From the NCBI GenBank assembly GCA_902530885.1, contig CACABZ010000005.1:1-40563 (forward strand): 40,563 nucleotides of DNA. The letters are read 5' to 3'. The DNA comes from an uncultured Pelagibacteraceae bacterium. GTDB taxonomy: Bacteria; Pseudomonadota; Alphaproteobacteria; Pelagibacterales; Pelagibacteraceae. The notes under the pieces were generated by a model. That model did no database searches. It was not told the DNA's origin and saw nothing but the letters and a program-made list of their open reading frames with translations. A program made the position numbers and the translations under genes. Of this stretch, positions 37,077 to 40,563 are shown one piece after another; position 1 is the first letter of the stretch, and each line of letters starts with the position of its first letter.

Positions 37077-38981
37077 ATGGAATACGCTGTAATATTTTTA
37101 CCCTTAGTTGGATCCATTATAACTTATTTTGCAAAAACCCTTGGAAATTTGTTTTCTCAAATTTTTTCATGTTTGATGGTTTCAATATCTGCTATTTTAT
37201 CATTTTATATTTTTTATAATGGTATTTTTAATAGTGATTATGGAAATTTTATAATTTTTGAATGGATCAACTCAGGAAACTTTAAAGTAAATTGGTCCAT
37301 TAATATCGATCCATTGAGCGCTGTGATGTTAATAATTGTAACTTCCGTTTCAGCTCTTGTACATATTTATTCAATCGGTTATATGAGCCACGATCCGCAC
37401 AAACCAAGATTTATGTCGTATTTATCTTTATTTACTTTTTCGATGCTATGCTTAGTAGTTTCAGATAATTTTTTGCAACTATTTTTTGGTTGGGAGGGCG
37501 TCGGCCTTTGTTCATATTTATTAATCGGTTTTTGGTTTAGAAGAGAAACAGCTAATAATGCAGCGATCAAAGCTTTTATAGTTAATAGAATAGGTGATTT
37601 TGGATTAGCAATAGCTATATTTTTAATATTTTTGAATTTTGGGTCACTAAATTTTCAAGAAGTCTTTAGACAAGTTTCTGAATTTAAAGATACAAGTGTA
37701 AAGATATTTGGCGGAGAATTTGATTTAATTACTTTAATTTGTGTTTTTCTTTTTATAGGAGCTATGGGCAAGTCAGCACAATTTTTTTTACACACATGGT
37801 TACCAGATGCAATGGAAGGTCCTACACCCGTTTCAGCTTTAATTCATGCGGCAACAATGGTTACTGCTGGTGTTTTTTTAGTGGTAAAATGTTCCCCAAT
37901 ATTTGAATACTCAACTTTTGCTCTGAACCTAGTTGCAATCATAGGTATGATCACAGCTTTATTTGCAGCTTCAGTAGCTTTAGTGCAAAATGATATAAAA
38001 AAGATAATTGCTTATTCAACCTGTAGTCAATTAGGATATATGTTTTTTGCTGTAGGTGTCGGCGCCTATCACATTGCAATGTTCCATTTATTTACACATG
38101 CATTTTTTAAGGCTTTATTATTTTTAGGTGCAGGATCTGTAATTCATACTTTTCAAGATGAACAAGATATTACCAAGATGGGCGGTGTGTGGAAAAAAAT
38201 TCCATACACTATGGCACTAATGCTTATAGGTACCTTAGCTTTGACAGGATTTCCTTTTTTATCAGGTTTTTACTCAAAAGATGCAATTATTGAATTTGCA
38301 TATTTAAAAGATAATGCGATTGGAAATTATGTAAGTTCAGTGGGAATTTTCACGGCATTTTTAACTGCTATTTATTCATGGAGATTATTTTTTAAAACTT
38401 TTTTTGGTGATTATAATAATAAATCTATTCCGATTGAAAAAATTCACGAGTCTCCTTTGGTGATGACAATTCCACTAATAATTCTTTCATTTGGTGCTTT
38501 AATAGCAGGATATTTTTTTAAAGATTTATTTATTGGAAATCAGTCAACATATTGGGCAGATACTATTTTATTTTTAAACTTTTTAAAGCTAGAAAATCTT
38601 CCTTTATGGATTATAATTATTACTCCAATTTTAGTTATAATAGCCATTCCAATTTCTTATTTCATTTTTCTTAAAGACGTATCAATTTTAAAGGGTCTAA
38701 AAAAATCAAATATGCCCCTTTATAATTTCCTACTTAATAAATGGTATATAGATGAAATTTATAACTTTGTTTTTGTCGAGCAAATAAAAAGGATTGGTAT
38801 TTTTTTATGGAAAAGAGGAGACCAAAATACAATCGATAGATTTGGTCCTGATGGTATATCCAAAATAGTCAAATATATCTCTAATAAGGCAATACAATTT
38901 CAAACTGGTTACATTTACGATTATGCTTTTGTAATGCTAATTGGTCTATCCGCATTAATAACTTATCTAATTTTGAATTAA
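37077..38981 (+). CDS. nuoL: NADH-quinone oxidoreductase subunit L
   Basis: Antiporter-like proton pump subunit at the far end of the membrane arm. It is 634 residues, with many membrane segments and the family core FFGWEGVGLCSYLLIGFWF, the lysine and histidine helices (HTWLPDAMEGPTPVSALIHAATMVTAGVF) and FLSGFYSKDAIIE. The last 120 residues contain the lateral helix region typical of NuoL. Abuts nuoK and nuoM. Confidence 0.97.
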   Translation: MEYAVIFLPLVGSIITYFAKTLGNLFSQIFSCLMVSISAILSFYIFYNGIFNSDYGNFIIFEWINSGNFKVNWSINIDPLSAVMLIIVTSVSALVHIYSIGYMSHDPHKPRFMSYLSLFTFSMLCLVVSDNFLQLFFGWEGVGLCSYLLIGFWFRRETANNAAIKAFIVNRIGDFGLAIAIFLIFLNFGSLNFQEVFRQVSEFKDTSVKIFGGEFDLITLICVFLFIGAMGKSAQFFLHTWLPDAMEGPTPVSALIHAATMVTAGVFLVVKCSPIFEYSTFALNLVAIIGMITALFAASVALVQNDIKKIIAYSTCSQLGYMFFAVGVGAYHIAMFHLFTHAFFKALLFLGAGSVIHTFQDEQDITKMGGVWKKIPYTMALMLIGTLALTGFPFLSGFYSKDAIIEFAYLKDNAIGNYVSSVGIFTAFLTAIYSWRLFFKTFFGDYNNKSIPIEKIHESPLVMTIPLIILSFGALIAGYFFKDLFIGNQSTYWADTILFLNFLKLENLPLWIIIITPILVIIAIPISYFIFLKDVSILKGLKKSNMPLYNFLLNKWYIDEIYNFVFVEQIKRIGIFLWKRGDQNTIDRFGPDGISKIVKYISNKAIQFQTGYIYDYAFVMLIGLSALITYLILN

Positions 38982-40472
38982 ATGAATTTTCCAATTTTAT
39001 CGTCTATTATAGTATTACCTTTAATAGGGGCAATATTTATATTACTTTCAAGTCAAAAGAACGAAAACAAAAGCGCTATTTATATTTCCTTATTTACCTC
39101 GATCGCAAATTTTTTGTTAGTTTTATTCTTGTGGCACTCATTTGATAAAAGCGTTAACGGATTTCAATTTATTGAGGAAAAAAATTGGATTAGCGGATTT
39201 ATAAAATTTAAACTTGGAATAGATGGAATTTCAATTTTATTTATTGTTTTGACTGCTTTCATTACACCAATAAGTATTATTTCTTGTATAAATAGCATTA
39301 AAAATAGACTTAATGAATTTTTAATTTCGATCTTGATTTTGGAAACTTTTATTATAGGTGTATTTTGCTCACTAGATTTAATTGTCTTTTATCTTTTTTT
39401 TGAAGCAGGTTTAATTCCAATGTTTTTAATTATTGGAATATGGGGAGGTCCAAGAAGAATTTATTCTGCGTATAAATTTTTTTTATTTACTTTATTAGGC
39501 TCTGTATTAATGTTGGCAGCGATCATTTTTATTTATTGGTCAGTCGGAACTACAGACTATACAGAAATTTATAAAATTAAAATCGCAAAAGAGTACCAAT
39601 ATGTTCTTTGGCTTGCATTTTTCAGTTCATTTGCTGTTAAAACTCCAATGTGGCCAGTTCATACTTGGTTACCTGATGCACATGTAGAAGCCCCAACAGC
39701 AGGATCAGTAATTCTTGCAGCGATACTTCTTAAAATGGCAGGATATGGTTTTTTGAGATTCTCTTTAGGCATGTTTCCAATCGCCTCAGATTTTTTTACA
39801 CCATTAGTTTTCGTATTAAGTATAATCGCTATTATATACACATCTTTAGTTGCTTTAATGCAAGAAGATATGAAAAAATTGATTGCATATTCATCAGTAG
39901 CTCATATGGGCTTTGTTACTTTAGGCATTTTTACTTTTAACAAACAAGGAATTGAAGGAAGCATTTTTCAAATGTTAAGTCACGGTGTAATTTCAGCTGC
40001 TTTATTTTTATGCGTAGGGGTTCTTTATGACAGAACTGGTTCAAGAATGATAAAAAGTTTTGGAGGAGTGGTTAACTATTTACCAAATTTTTCTTTAATA
40101 TTTATTATTTTTTCCCTTGGCGCGTTGGGCTTACCAGGTACAACAGGATTTATTGGTGAATTTCTTGTTTTAGTTGGAACTTTCCAGGAAGACTATTTAA
40201 TAGCTATCTTAGCGAGCACTGGGGTTGTGTTATGTGCTGCGTACATGTTATGGCTAACTAAAAGAGTAATCTTTGGGCAAATTAATAAATCAATTTCAAA
40301 ATTAAAAGATATAAATTATTTAGAGGGCATTACTTTAGTAACTTTGTGTATATTGAGCCTAGTATTTGGATTTTATCCTGAACCTTTTTTTAATACTATG
40401 GATGTTTCAGTGAATGGAATTATTAATAACCACCAAAATGAATTAACGGCAAATTTGATAAGTAAAAATTAA
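38982..40472 (+). CDS. nuoM: NADH-quinone oxidoreductase subunit M
   Basis: Second antiporter-like proton pump subunit, 496 residues. Characteristic stretches are FEAGLIPMFLIIGIWGGPRRIYSAYKFFLFTLLGS, HTWLPDAHVEAPTAGSVILAAILLKMAGYG and GLPGTTGFIGEFLVL. It starts immediately after the nuoL stop, and its own stop overlaps the nuoN start (TAATG). Confidence 0.97.
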   Translation: MNFPILSSIIVLPLIGAIFILLSSQKNENKSAIYISLFTSIANFLLVLFLWHSFDKSVNGFQFIEEKNWISGFIKFKLGIDGISILFIVLTAFITPISIISCINSIKNRLNEFLISILILETFIIGVFCSLDLIVFYLFFEAGLIPMFLIIGIWGGPRRIYSAYKFFLFTLLGSVLMLAAIIFIYWSVGTTDYTEIYKIKIAKEYQYVLWLAFFSSFAVKTPMWPVHTWLPDAHVEAPTAGSVILAAILLKMAGYGFLRFSLGMFPIASDFFTPLVFVLSIIAIIYTSLVALMQEDMKKLIAYSSVAHMGFVTLGIFTFNKQGIEGSIFQMLSHGVISAALFLCVGVLYDRTGSRMIKSFGGVVNYLPNFSLIFIIFSLGALGLPGTTGFIGEFLVLVGTFQEDYLIAILASTGVVLCAAYMLWLTKRVIFGQINKSISKLKDINYLEGITLVTLCILSLVFGFYPEPFFNTMDVSVNGIINNHQNELTANLISKN

Positions 40473-40563
40473 TGGAAAATCTTAATCTAATATTACCTGA
40501 AATTATATTGTTTGCGGGAATATGTATAAGTTTGATGGTCGGTGTTTTTTTTAAGAACAGCTT
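40472..40563 (+). CDS. nuoN: NADH-quinone oxidoreductase subunit N, 5' end only
   Basis: Thirty codons are visible before the window ends. They start at the ATG overlapping the nuoM stop and read MENLNLILPEIILFAGICISLMVGVFF, the usual first membrane segment of NuoN (the LPE motif is conserved). Position as the last nuo gene after nuoM supports the call. The rest lies outside the window. Confidence 0.88.
   Translation, partial: MENLNLILPEIILFAGICISLMVGVFFKNS

Noticed and set aside
1-40563. CRISPR arrays, insertion sequences, integrases, phage or toxin-antitoxin genes
   Set aside because: I found no regularly spaced repeats, no transposase or integrase motifs and no small paired genes; every larger gap is under about 200 bp.

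Overview
The window is very AT-rich, densely packed DNA from a free-living alphaproteobacterium of the SAR11 / Pelagibacter type. This rests on base composition, the lack of any gene-free stretch over 200 bp, overlapping stop/start codons throughout, and core gene sets in a layout I associate with that group. The assignment is inference from content and was not tested by a search. I see no transposase, integrase, phage gene or CRISPR array.

Layout. (1) 1-4406: the 3' part of an AsmA/YhdP-like envelope protein, tyrS (-), anmK (+), and an alpha/beta hydrolase (-). (2) 4540-10687: one tightly coupled Fe-S assembly operon, iscR-sufB-sufC-sufD-sufS-sufU-sufT-sufA, with a good Fur-like box upstream. 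(3) 10743-14170: a glutaminase of animal-type architecture (EF-hand-like region, glutaminase domain, duplicated ankyrin module) convergent with glnA. An NtrC-type dyad lies upstream of glnA. (4) 14274-16236: a frameshifted EamA/DMT transporter and a WecA/MraY-type sugar-phosphate transferase. (5) 16255-22108: tRNA-Leu(UAG) and the protein quality-control block tig-clpP-clpX-lon. (6) 22177-27815: a cell-surface sugar region. It holds a long epimerase-cupin-methyltransferase ORF, a zinc-ribbon membrane protein, tRNA-Val(UAC), tRNA-Asp(GUC), a GT-C type membrane glycosyltransferase and a methyltransferase. (7) 28016-40563: the complex I operon nuoABCDEFGHIJKLM and the start of nuoN.

How the genes work together. 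The Suf block builds and delivers Fe-S clusters, and complex I is the largest user of them here. Both have Fur-like sequences upstream. Glutaminase and glutamine synthetase catalyse opposite halves of the glutamate/glutamine balance. Trigger factor, ClpXP and Lon form the folding and proteolysis set.

The main anomalies are three reading-frame oddities at poly-A runs. sufD is split at an A8 run, the DMT transporter is broken at an A6 run, and the 848-codon sugar gene may be two genes fused by one extra A in an A9 run. These are either assembly or sequencing indels, real mutations, or sites of poly-A transcriptional slippage. I found no clearly new defence system or mobile element.
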